Positions 14,346 to 21,129 of a stretch of DNA of 64,000 nucleotides are shown here, piece by piece. Location: NCBI RefSeq assembly GCF_003367195.1, contig NZ_QRGO01000002.1:434001-498000 (forward strand), in the 5' to 3' direction. This DNA is from Undibacter mobilis. Its GTDB lineage: Bacteria > Pseudomonadota > Alphaproteobacteria > Rhizobiales > Xanthobacteraceae. Made by a program: the position numbers and the translations under genes. The notes beneath the pieces were generated by a model. The model was not told the DNA's origin and made no database searches. It was given only the letters and a program-made list of their open reading frames with translations. The number at the start of each line of letters is the position of its first letter. Position 1 is the stretch's first letter.

Positions 14346-15524
14346 TCAAACCACATCCCCGCCCGCGACCGCGCCATAGCCGGCGGCTGCGCGCTTTTCA
14401 TTGACGGTGAGGAACGGCGCCTTGCTCACGCGCTCCCACAGCGCGGCGCGGTCGGCGCTGAGCGCCTCGATACGGTCGGCATCCACCGCCAGCGTCAGCG
14501 CGGCCTGGCCGAAACCGGGCGCCAGCCACAGCGACAGCGCGGCGGCAATGCGGTTCGCCAGCGGCAGCACGCTCTGGCGCCAGAACACGCGATTGGCTTC
14601 CTGATAATTCGAATAGGTGTTGTCGCCGGGAATGGCGAGCAGCATCGGCGGCACGCCGAAGGCCAGCGCGATCTCGCGCGCCGCGGCATGCTTGGCCTCG
14701 AGGAAGTCCATGTCCTTGGGCGTCAGCGACATCGGCTTCCAGTCGAGTCCGCCTTCGAGCAGCAACGGCCGCCCGGCATTGGCGGCGCCCTGGTACTGGC
14801 CATCCAGTTCCTTTTTCAGCCGCTCGAACTGGGTCTCGTTGAGGATGGAGCCGTCCGCCCCCGCATAGAGCAGCGCACCGGACGGCCGCGCCGCATTGTC
14901 GAGCAGCGCCTTGTTCCAGAGCGTCGCGGCGTTGTGCGTGTCGACCGCGGTGGCCGCCGCCTCGAGCGGGCTCAGGCCGTAATAGTCGTCGAGCGGATTG
15001 AACAAGGTGAGATGCAGGATCGGCGGTACCGCGCCCTCTTGCGCAAAGCGCACGGTGTTGCCGGAGACCGTGTAGTCGAACGCTGCCGGCCAGCCGTCCG
15101 GCCCGGGCACCACCTTCACCCGGTCGGGCCGCAGCGCGTAAAGTTCGCGCGGCGCGCCCGCGCCGCCGACGCTCACCGCCTCGACATAGGCATTGCCGGA
15201 CAGCATCAGGTGCGTGGCGATCGCTTCGAGAAAGCTGGCGCCGTCCTGGCGCGGGTTTGGCTGCGCCGTCAGATCGAGCAAGGGATGCTCGGTCAGTTCG
15301 CTGGCGCCCTCGTACAGCACGAAGGACACCGAACCGACCGCCTCCGCGGTCAGCCGCACCGCGCGATGCACGATGGCGTTGCGCGTATAACCTTCGCGCG
15401 TCAGCGCCGCATAGTCGCGCGGCGTCCAGCGGGCGCGGCCGCCGGATTCCAGCGCAATCAGCCGTCCCGCGCGCGAGGCCTTTTGCTCCGCGGGGCGGAG
15501 CAGTCTCTTCAAGGTGTCGAGCAT
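14346..15524 (-). CDS. GTA portal protein, HK97 family (RcGTA g3-like)
   Basis: A 392-residue portal protein. Typical parts are GYTRNAIVHRAVRLTAEAVG, SGNAYVEAVSVGG, LYALRPDRVKVVPG, HLTLFNPLDDYYGLSPLEAA and FGVPPMLLAIPGDNTYSNYQ. Twelve copies form the DNA channel at the head vertex. The ATG at 15524 lies directly behind a 7-base T-run of a terminator hairpin, leaving no ordinary Shine-Dalgarno sequence. A TTG four codons in is the only close alternative. This makes portal expression unusual among the genes here. Confidence 0.93.
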   Translation of the reverse strand: MLDTLKRLLRPAEQKASRAGRLIALESGGRARWTPRDYAALTREGYTRNAIVHRAVRLTAEAVGSVSFVLYEGASELTEHPLLDLTAQPNPRQDGASFLEAIATHLMLSGNAYVEAVSVGGAGAPRELYALRPDRVKVVPGPDGWPAAFDYTVSGNTVRFAQEGAVPPILHLTLFNPLDDYYGLSPLEAAATAVDTHNAATLWNKALLDNAARPSGALLYAGADGSILNETQFERLKKELDGQYQGAANAGRPLLLEGGLDWKPMSLTPKDMDFLEAKHAAAREIALAFGVPPMLLAIPGDNTYSNYQEANRVFWRQSVLPLANRIAAALSLWLAPGFGQAALTLAVDADRIEALSADRAALWERVSKAPFLTVNEKRAAAGYGAVAGGDVV

Positions 15525-15552
15525 AAAAAAAGCCCGCCAGTGACGGCGGGCT
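15525..15552 (-). terminator. Rho-independent terminator ending at the portal start codon
   Basis: On the minus strand the stem is AGCCCGCC / GGCGGGCT with a 6-base loop, followed by seven T. It should end the transcript of the exported protein gene upstream. The T-run touches the portal ATG, so either transcription reads through or the hairpin also controls portal translation. Confidence 0.85.
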
Positions 15553-15598
15553 CCTCTTGTTGGTGTCGCTGGAAACCCAGCGAACGCTGATTGTGCCG

Positions 15599-16243
15599 TT
15601 ACCTCGACGCCACCCGCGTCGCATGCGGATCGACGACGACATAGCCGGCGATGGAGCGGACATGCCGGCGGGTTTTGCCGCCGCCGGAATTGCCGTCATG
15701 CACCAGCCACTGATTGCCTTCGACGTGACTCATCAGCACGAAGACATGGCCGGACCGCGCCGCCACCATGCCGGCAGCCGGCTGCGTGCGCGGAAATTTG
15801 CGGATCCAGTTGGACGCCAGATTGAGATCCTTGCGGATCTCGCCGAACACGTAGAGCGAAGCTTCGCAGCCGCAGAAGCGGGTCGGACAGCCCGAAGGCC
15901 GCCCGCCGACGACAACGGAGTTGCCATTGGCGTCCACTTGCGCCGCGCCCTGTTCGGCGCGGGCGGTGTAAGCTTCATTTGTACCCGGCGTGTGGGCGTT
16001 GCGCGCACGGCTGGTGCCAACTCTGGCAGCCCTGTTGCCTTGCGTCGCATGGCGCGCGGCCACCGCGGTTGGACTGTCGGAACAGCCGCGTTGGTCGCAC
16101 GTAACTTGCCCTTGGCTTTGCGCCTGACCTTGCGCTTGCGCCGCCTGGCGATGTTTCGGTCGGGCGTCAGCGCTCGTCGCCGCCGCCGTGATCGAAGCGA
16201 TCGTCATGATCGCGAGTGCAGCTCGTTTCAATATCCCGGTCAC
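15599..16243 (-). CDS. Exported conserved protein, possible CHAP/NlpC-like fold
   Basis: About 214 residues from a GTG at 16243. A signal peptide fits residues 1-25 (LKRAALAIMTIASITAAA then a TSADA cleavage site). A Gln/Ala-rich low-complexity stretch follows. The C-terminal domain starts near PSGCPTRFCGCEASLYVFG, continues with a GMVAARSGHVFVLMSH strand and ends WLVHDGNSGGG...AGYVVVDP. The Cys, the His of SGHVFVL and the VHDGNSGG strand would fit a CHAP-type peptidase; this is inference. It lies between the terminase and portal genes and has its own terminator. Confidence 0.65.
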   Translation of the reverse strand: MTGILKRAALAIMTIASITAAATSADARPKHRQAAQAQGQAQSQGQVTCDQRGCSDSPTAVAARHATQGNRAARVGTSRARNAHTPGTNEAYTARAEQGAAQVDANGNSVVVGGRPSGCPTRFCGCEASLYVFGEIRKDLNLASNWIRKFPRTQPAAGMVAARSGHVFVLMSHVEGNQWLVHDGNSGGGKTRRHVRSIAGYVVVDPHATRVASR

Positions 16244-16614
16244 CTGTCTTGAAGAGCGGCATTGGCGCCGCCGAGAGAAGGAAGCGGCAGGACAGCCGCG
16301 TCGTGATGAGGGCCCCTTCCGCCGTCTCAATGTGACCAAAACATGACGCCCGCGGGCATGACTCGGCCCCCAGCTATGCGCATTAATAATTGTGTCAGCA
16401 AATGAGACAGCCCGAATAAACAATCGCAATAAAACAAGCCGGTTTCGCCGTGTTTTGCGCGTTTTCCGGCGTCTCATCCATCATATCGGGCAAAATGCAG
16501 GCGCAAATATTATGCGCCGCGCCGTTCATCACATCGCGTTTTAGTAGCGCATCGGCCTCGTTGTAACCGCTCGATTTGTCCCAGATCGGCGCAGGTGATT
16601 TGCGACTCTCTCTT
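16244..16614. other. 371-base intergenic region between exported protein and TerL
   Basis: No gene seen. The stretch 16380-16450 is distinctly AT-richer than its surroundings (TTAATAATTGTGTCAGC, AATAAACAATCGCAATAAAA) and is the likely promoter region of the exported protein gene on the minus strand. I see no clear terminator after TerL. Confidence 0.5.
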
Positions 16615-17949
16615 TTACAGCTGTCTGATCCGCGGCTCGGGCCTTGCCGCGAAGGTCAAGGCCGCCACCGCCCAGACCAGTGCATCGAGCCGGTCCGGCG
16701 AATGGCCCGACGACAGGCCATCGAGGCCGAAGTCGCACATCTCGTCTTCGAGCGCCGGGAAGTTGCCGGCGTGTTTCACCCTGCCCTGCTCGTACAACTG
16801 CGACACCGGCTCGGCACGGTGATATTTGCCGCGCGTCGCCCGCGTCGTCGTCACCGGCACGCCGCTGTCGATCGAGCGCAGCACGGCGCTCACCATCTCG
16901 CCGCCCTGGTTGATCTCGGCGATCAGCGCGTCGGCCTCATACTTGCGCCACAGCGTAATCGCGCGGCTCGCCCAGCCTTGCGGACTCGCGCCGGCGATGC
17001 TGCCGTCCTCGAGCACATAAAGGGTGCCATCGCCCGCGCGACCGGCGGCGACGATGCCGCAGGCATCCGCGCCGCGCTTCGACGACGCCGGGGGATCGAT
17101 CGCCACCACAATGCGCGTCAGCTCCGGCGGAGCCGCCACGCGGCAGCTCTCCAGCCCGGCTCGCGTCCATAACGCATCGGCGCGCTCCTCGACGATCTCG
17201 CCGTCGAGCTCCTGGCGGCCGAGCCGCGTGCCCTTGTAGCGCGCGAACACCTGCTCGACGAAGGACGCCGACAGGTTGAGCGCATTGGCCACCGTGCCGG
17301 CGCGGGTCAGCGCCGTTGTTGGATCGGCCATCAGCTTCTTGAGAAGTACGATCGGCCGCGGCGTGGTGGTGATCACCTGCCGCGGCCGCTCGCCAAGGCG
17401 CAGTCCGAACTGCAGCATGTCGAAGGTTGCTTCGGCTTGACGCCACTTGGCGAGTTCGTCGCACCACGCGGCCGTGAATTGCGGGCCGCGCAGGCCTTCA
17501 TGATTTTCGGACGAGAAGACTTCGGCGATCGCACCGTTCGGCCACTCGATCCGGCGGCGTGTCGGGTACCACTGCAGCTTCTCCGATCGCGGATGCACGG
17601 CCATCAGGCCGGAGGCCCCCTCGATCATGACGGAACGGACGTCGTGCTCGGTCTCGCCGACCAGCGCGATGCGCGCCTTTGCATCGCTGCAGGCGACATG
17701 ACGCACCCATTCGGCGCCGGCGCGCGTCTTGCCGGCACCACGGCCGCCGAGGATGAGCCAGGTGCGCCACGGCCTTCCATCCGCCGCGAAATCCGGCGGC
17801 CGTTGATGCGCGTGCGCGAAGAGGTCGAAGTCGGAATGGAAGATATCAATCACATCCGGCGGCAGAGCCGCCAGCACCGCCGCCCGGTCGTCCGGTTCGA
17901 GCTTCGATAAGAGCCTCAATACGGACAGCAAGCGTTCGTCTGAACTCAT
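16615..17949 (-). CDS. GTA terminase large subunit (RcGTA g2-like)
   Basis: A 444-residue packaging ATPase/nuclease. Walker A is LILGGRGAGKTRAG with Lys74; Walker B is TAAWCDE. An ITTTPRP coupling motif follows. The C-terminal RNase H-like nuclease shows VAIDPPAS, ALIAEINQGGE and DRLDALVWA, giving the acidic metal ligands. It cuts and pumps host DNA into GTA heads. The start ATG at 17949 lies 104 bases inside the TerS-like gene, an unusually long overlap that implies coupled translation. Confidence 0.95.
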   Translation of the reverse strand: MSSDERLLSVLRLLSKLEPDDRAAVLAALPPDVIDIFHSDFDLFAHAHQRPPDFAADGRPWRTWLILGGRGAGKTRAGAEWVRHVACSDAKARIALVGETEHDVRSVMIEGASGLMAVHPRSEKLQWYPTRRRIEWPNGAIAEVFSSENHEGLRGPQFTAAWCDELAKWRQAEATFDMLQFGLRLGERPRQVITTTPRPIVLLKKLMADPTTALTRAGTVANALNLSASFVEQVFARYKGTRLGRQELDGEIVEERADALWTRAGLESCRVAAPPELTRIVVAIDPPASSKRGADACGIVAAGRAGDGTLYVLEDGSIAGASPQGWASRAITLWRKYEADALIAEINQGGEMVSAVLRSIDSGVPVTTTRATRGKYHRAEPVSQLYEQGRVKHAGNFPALEDEMCDFGLDGLSSGHSPDRLDALVWAVAALTFAARPEPRIRQL

Positions 17950-18469
17950 CGATGTCTCGGGGCACGGGATCATGGCTGGCTTCATCCGTCGTCGGCTCTT
18001 CGCCAGGTTTGGTGAGCTGCGCGATATCGCGCAGCGTGCGCGAAACGCTGGCGAGCGTGCGGGCGCTGTGATCGGCTTCGAGCGCATCGGCCGGACGCAA
18101 CACCGCGATGATGCGTTCGATCGCATCCATCTCTCGTTCGGCGACACTCATCATGCGCTGCGCAATCGCCAAACGCCGTTGAGCCACTGCGGCGGCATCC
18201 AGCACGACCGGCGGCGCGGCGGGCTGCGGCAGCAATGGCGGCGGTGGTTCGGACAGCGGCCCGGTCACCCCCTCGCTGACGGCGCGCGCCAGACTGAAGG
18301 TCGGCTTGGCCTGACGGCTCCGCCAGCCGAGATCGCGAACACGCTCATAGAGGTTCGAGCGCGACACTCCCACCAGGGCGGCGATGTCACCGACAGGCGC
18401 GTTTGTCTGCTCGTAAAGGCGTTTCGCCTCGGCGAGCACGTTCGGTGGAATGATTTTCTTGGCGGTCAC
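17846..18469 (-). CDS. GTA terminase small subunit-like helix-turn-helix protein (g1 position)
   Basis: A 207-residue protein. The N-terminal helix-turn-helix covers NVLAEAKRLYEQTNAPVG and DIAALVGVSRSNLYERV (about residues 8-45). A Pro-rich linker lies at 70-90, then long helices (AQRRLAIAQRMMSVAEREM) suited to oligomerisation. This layout fits a small terminase that binds DNA and recruits TerL. The start is a GTG at 18469 with GGAGGGTGAT just upstream. The HTH resembles the one in the protein at 26350-27273. It overlaps the TerL start by 104 bases. Confidence 0.75.
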   Translation of the reverse strand: MTAKKIIPPNVLAEAKRLYEQTNAPVGDIAALVGVSRSNLYERVRDLGWRSRQAKPTFSLARAVSEGVTGPLSEPPPPLLPQPAAPPVVLDAAAVAQRRLAIAQRMMSVAEREMDAIERIIAVLRPADALEADHSARTLASVSRTLRDIAQLTKPGEEPTTDEASHDPVPRDIDEFRRTLAVRIEALIEARTGRPGGGAGGSAAGCD

Positions 18470-18485
18470 ATCACCCTCCCCCAAT

Positions 18486-18517
18486 AAAAAACGCGCCGGC
18501 GGCAAAACCGGCGCGTT
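18486..18517 (-). terminator. Rho-independent terminator between the 50-residue gene and TerS
   Basis: On the minus strand the 10-base stem AACGCGCCGG / CCGGCGCGTT, with an 8-base loop, is followed by six T. It should stop most transcripts starting at the promoter near 18890 before TerS. TerS expression then needs read-through or antitermination. Confidence 0.85.
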
Positions 18518-18548
18518 CGAACTGTGAAAATGCCGCGCGGGCGCGGCG

Positions 18549-18701
18549 TCAGGCGGCGAAGAAGTAGAGATAGATCACGGCAAACAATACGACGACGGCC
18601 GAGGTGCTGATGATCAGCACGTTGCGCACGCTGGGGCCGCGCTCGCCGCCGCGCGCTTGCGTCGCCGTCTCGACGATCCGACCGTTTTCGACTTTCGCCA
18701 T
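18549..18701 (-). CDS. 50-residue single-span membrane protein at the head of the GTA cluster
   Basis: It starts MAKVENGRIVETATQARGG and has one membrane helix (VLIISTSAVVVLFAVIYLYF, about residues 28-47) at the C-terminus. GGGAGAA lies 6 bases before the ATG. It is the first gene behind the promoter at 18864-18892 and is closed by its own terminator. No family recognised. The size, single span and place in front of packaging genes would allow a holin-like role, but that is speculation. Confidence 0.7.
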   Translation of the reverse strand: MAKVENGRIVETATQARGGERGPSVRNVLIISTSAVVVLFAVIYLYFFAA

Positions 18702-18716
18702 CGCGTTCTCCCTGTT

Positions 18717-18782
18717 GCTGGCGTGAGCGGATGAGCCGCGCAAATCACCAACGGCGCGGCGGCTCACAAGATCAACGCCAGC
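18717..18782 (-). promoter_or_regulatory. Long leader hairpin next to the ribosome site of the 50-residue gene
   Basis: Three nested pairs of arms match exactly: 18717-18724 with 18775-18782, 18723-18728 with 18762-18767, and 18735-18741 with 18754-18760. The foot of the stem is 4 bases from the GGGAG ribosome site at 18708-18712. It may control translation or protect the transcript. Confidence 0.6.
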
Positions 18783-18842
18783 GGCGGCCACGCGTTCCGC
18801 GCAACATCGCCGCCCCGCCAGCGGCGGAGCGCCTCACCGGAC

Positions 18843-18906
18843 GCAAGTGTGGAGCATGCCCAAACCATAGCGGAGGAGCGTCACGCTGTCAACGCTTATT
18901 TTCCTA
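18843..18906 (-). promoter_or_regulatory. Promoter element P1 in front of the GTA cluster
   Basis: On the minus strand, TTGACA (18887-18892), a 17-base spacer, and TATGGT (18864-18869) form a sigma70-type promoter. The spacer begins with GCGTGACGCT, so together with the last A of the -35 box it makes the palindrome AGCGTGACGCT, a likely operator. About 52 of 64 bases match the element at 27298-27361 by hand alignment. Confidence 0.75.
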
Positions 18907-19157
18907 GTTTGTGATTTTTATCCGAGATCGCCGACTTGGGCGAAAAATCCTAACGATCGCAATGCGATGCGAACCGCAGGCGGCGATGGCAAAGGCCGCG
19001 GATGCGCCTCGCCACCATAAACGATCGAAAAAATTTTGAATAAATTTTTGTCGCACCCGTCCGCCTGTGGTTGCCCCTCTTTGTTTTAAATTGGTTTCTT
19101 CCGCTTAAGCCCAATTTGAGGGGCCGGCCGTACAACCATCACACCCCGAACGGCGAA

Positions 19158-19430
19158 ATGCGGCCAAATTTGCTGAAAGATCGACGGAAAAATCCGCGGC
19201 ACGCGATCAACCGCGTTGCGCAATATTATACTGGCGCCGGCGCCCTGCCGCGCAGTTGCGTGATCACCGACATTTCGGACAGTGGCGCGCGGCTCTATTC
19301 CGACACTATGATGCCCGACATGTTCGTGCTGTCGGTGCTTGTCGATAACAGCGAGATGCGGCGCGATTGTCAGGTGGTGTGGCGTCTCGGCGGCGAGCTG
19401 GGCGTCAGATTCGCCGGCCGCTCACGCTGA
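19158..19430 (+). CDS. PilZ-domain protein
   Basis: A 90-residue single PilZ domain. The cyclic-di-GMP signature is present as RRKNPRH (RxxxR type) at the start and DISDSGARLY (DxSxxG) in the middle. It is probably a small c-di-GMP receptor or adaptor. I start it at ATG 19158, since the domain begins right there. The upstream 100 bases are AT-rich (AAAAAATTTTGAATAAATTT near 19030) and probably hold its promoter. Confidence 0.85.
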   Translation: MRPNLLKDRRKNPRHAINRVAQYYTGAGALPRSCVITDISDSGARLYSDTMMPDMFVLSVLVDNSEMRRDCQVVWRLGGELGVRFAGRSR

Positions 19431-19462
19431 GCGGCGTCGCTTACGGGGCGCGAGCCCGCTCT

Positions 19463-19708
19463 TCAGTTCTCGACTCGGTCGGGTTTCAGGTCGAAGCCGA
19501 TGTCGAAAACCGTCCGGCCGTCGCCATCGACCACCTGCATGGTCCAGCCGGTGAGATCCTGGATACCGGGGTCGCACATGGCGGCCTTGAGTTCGCGCAC
19601 CTGGCGCACGGCATGGCTGCGCGCGGCGGCGAGCCCGCCGAAATCCTGGCCGACATCGTCGGTGAACCAGCGACGGCCATCGCTGAAATTGAAATAGTAT
19701 CGGGGCAC
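19463..19708 (-). CDS. DUF6894 family protein
   Basis: An 81-residue protein with the family pattern MPRYYFNFSDGRRWFTDDVG at the start, then an Ala-rich helix and a WTMQVVDGDGRTVFDIGFD end. Such proteins are abundant in Hyphomicrobiales and their function is not known. It is convergent with the PilZ gene. Confidence 0.82.
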   Translation of the reverse strand: MPRYYFNFSDGRRWFTDDVGQDFGGLAAARSHAVRQVRELKAAMCDPGIQDLTGWTMQVVDGDGRTVFDIGFDLKPDRVEN

Positions 19709-19871
19709 GCGATCAATCCCCCACTAATCGAGACGCCCCACCGTCAGTCGACTGCCGCCCCCACGGCAGGTCGATCGATGCTCACAGGCTATGGTATTTT
19801 ATTACTTGCCGTCCAGCGCCATTCCGCCGCGGGTTGCACGCGGCGGCTTCGACGCCTGACCGATCGAGGTC

Positions 19872-20330
19872 TTAGCGGTCTAGTGCGGGGGTAAGATGAC
19901 GCCCGGATGGCATTGTCGCGGCCGGTCGGGGGGTGACATTCGCGTCAAAGCGCTCCCGGGCCTGCTGAATGGCCGAACGATTCTGGCGCGCCCACAGGCC
20001 GAGCCCCAATACCGGCTCGAGCAGCGAGCGGCCCAGCGCGGTCAATTCGTAGTCCACCCGCGGCGGAATTGTCGGAAACACGGTGCGCGACACCAGCCCG
20101 TCGCGCTCAAGCCCGCGCAGCGTCAGCGTCAACATCCGCTGAGAGATCGAGCCCAGGGCCCGGCGCAGCTCGTTGAAACGCCTGGGCCCGTCCCCGAGGG
20201 TGGAAACGACGAGGACCGTCCACTTATCGCCGACCCTGGCCAGCACCTCGCTGACGGCACGGCAGTCCTCGGCCACATGAAGGGTACCGGGTATGGAAAT
20301 TGTGCCTTCTTGAGTGTTTTGAACAGTCAT
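19872..20330 (-). CDS. HxlR-family transcriptional regulator
   Basis: A 152-residue winged-helix regulator of the HxlR type. Motifs are [37 protein letters not shown] and [19 protein letters not shown]. An N-terminal extension of about 20 residues precedes the single conserved Cys23 (EDCRAV), a candidate redox sensor as in HypR/YodB-like members. It is divergent from an FMN reductase gene, with an inverted repeat between them, so it probably represses that gene and itself. Confidence 0.9.
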   Translation of the reverse strand: MTVQNTQEGTISIPGTLHVAEDCRAVSEVLARVGDKWTVLVVSTLGDGPRRFNELRRALGSISQRMLTLTLRGLERDGLVSRTVFPTIPPRVDYELTALGRSLLEPVLGLGLWARQNRSAIQQARERFDANVTPRPAATMPSGRHLTPALDR

Positions 20331-20343
20331 CTATTTATCCTCG

Positions 20344-20358
20344 GTTACAGATCGTAAC
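20344..20358. promoter_or_regulatory. Probable HxlR operator
   Basis: The inverted repeat GTTAC-AGATC-GTAAC lies in the 52-base gap between the divergent HxlR and FMN reductase genes, 14 bases from the regulator start and 25 from the reductase start. The place and symmetry fit an autoregulated operator. Confidence 0.6.
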
Positions 20359-20382
20359 TTAGGCTAAGAAATAGAGGTTTCA

Positions 20383-20937
20383 ATGGCTAAGCTTAAACTG
20401 GGGCTCATCGTCGGTTCGAACCGCAAGGAGTCCATCAACCGTAATCTCGCGCTGGCGCTGGCCAAGCTCGGTGGCGATGCGTTCGAAGCCAAGCTCATCC
20501 AGATCGACGACCTGCCGATGTACAATCAGGACCACGAGCAGCCGGTGCCCGCGCCGGTCGCTCGGTTCAAGAATGAGGTCGAAGCGTCCGACGCGCTGCT
20601 GTTCGTATCGCCCGAACACAGCCGCTCCATTCCGGCCGTCCTCAAGAATGCCATCGACTGGGGTGCGCGGCCCTGGGGCAAAACCTCCTGGCCCAACAAA
20701 CCCGCGGCGGTAACCGGTGCCTCCGGGGGCGTAATTTCGACGGCCGTCGTACAACAGCACCTCCGCGCCGTCCTCGGCGACCAGGGCCTGCACCTCCTCG
20801 GCGGCGAGGCGTATATTTTATACAAACCCGAACTGATCGACGCCGACCACAACGTTACCGACGCCAGCGTGCGCGACTTCCTCAAGGCACTGATGGACCG
20901 CTTCGCGGTCTTCGCCGGAAAGTTGGCCAAGGCATAA
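20383..20937 (+). CDS. NAD(P)H-dependent FMN reductase
   Basis: A 184-residue flavodoxin-fold reductase of the chromate reductase/azoreductase-like group. The phosphate-binding loop is GLIVGSNRKESINRNLA, and the flavin site is VSPEHSRSIPAVLKNAIDW. The family reduces quinones, chromate or azo compounds with NAD(P)H. The usual consensus in the flavin loop is TPEYN/PEYNxSxP; here it is SPEHSRSIP, a conservative variant. AGAGG lies 8 bases before the ATG. It is likely under the divergent HxlR regulator and induced by electrophiles or quinones. Confidence 0.9.
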   Translation: MAKLKLGLIVGSNRKESINRNLALALAKLGGDAFEAKLIQIDDLPMYNQDHEQPVPAPVARFKNEVEASDALLFVSPEHSRSIPAVLKNAIDWGARPWGKTSWPNKPAAVTGASGGVISTAVVQQHLRAVLGDQGLHLLGGEAYILYKPELIDADHNVTDASVRDFLKALMDRFAVFAGKLAKA

Positions 20938-21129
20938 TTGTTCACGCACGGTCGCGTGCCGTGGCATAAGGCTGCTGCACGCGACCGCTCAACAAGTTCC
21001 GGACAATCGGGGCCGAACGCTTTACGCACAAAGCATGTGCATAACGTCGGCGCGATCTTACTCCATACAAAGCACGCACGATAAGAATGCCACCGTGGGT
21101 TACCTGCCACCCACTGGAGGCGCGCAGCC

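Noticed and set aside
1..18906. Intact prophage
   Set aside because: Gene order and small sizes match RcGTA-like clusters. No integrase, repressor, replication, holin/endolysin pair or attachment site is seen.
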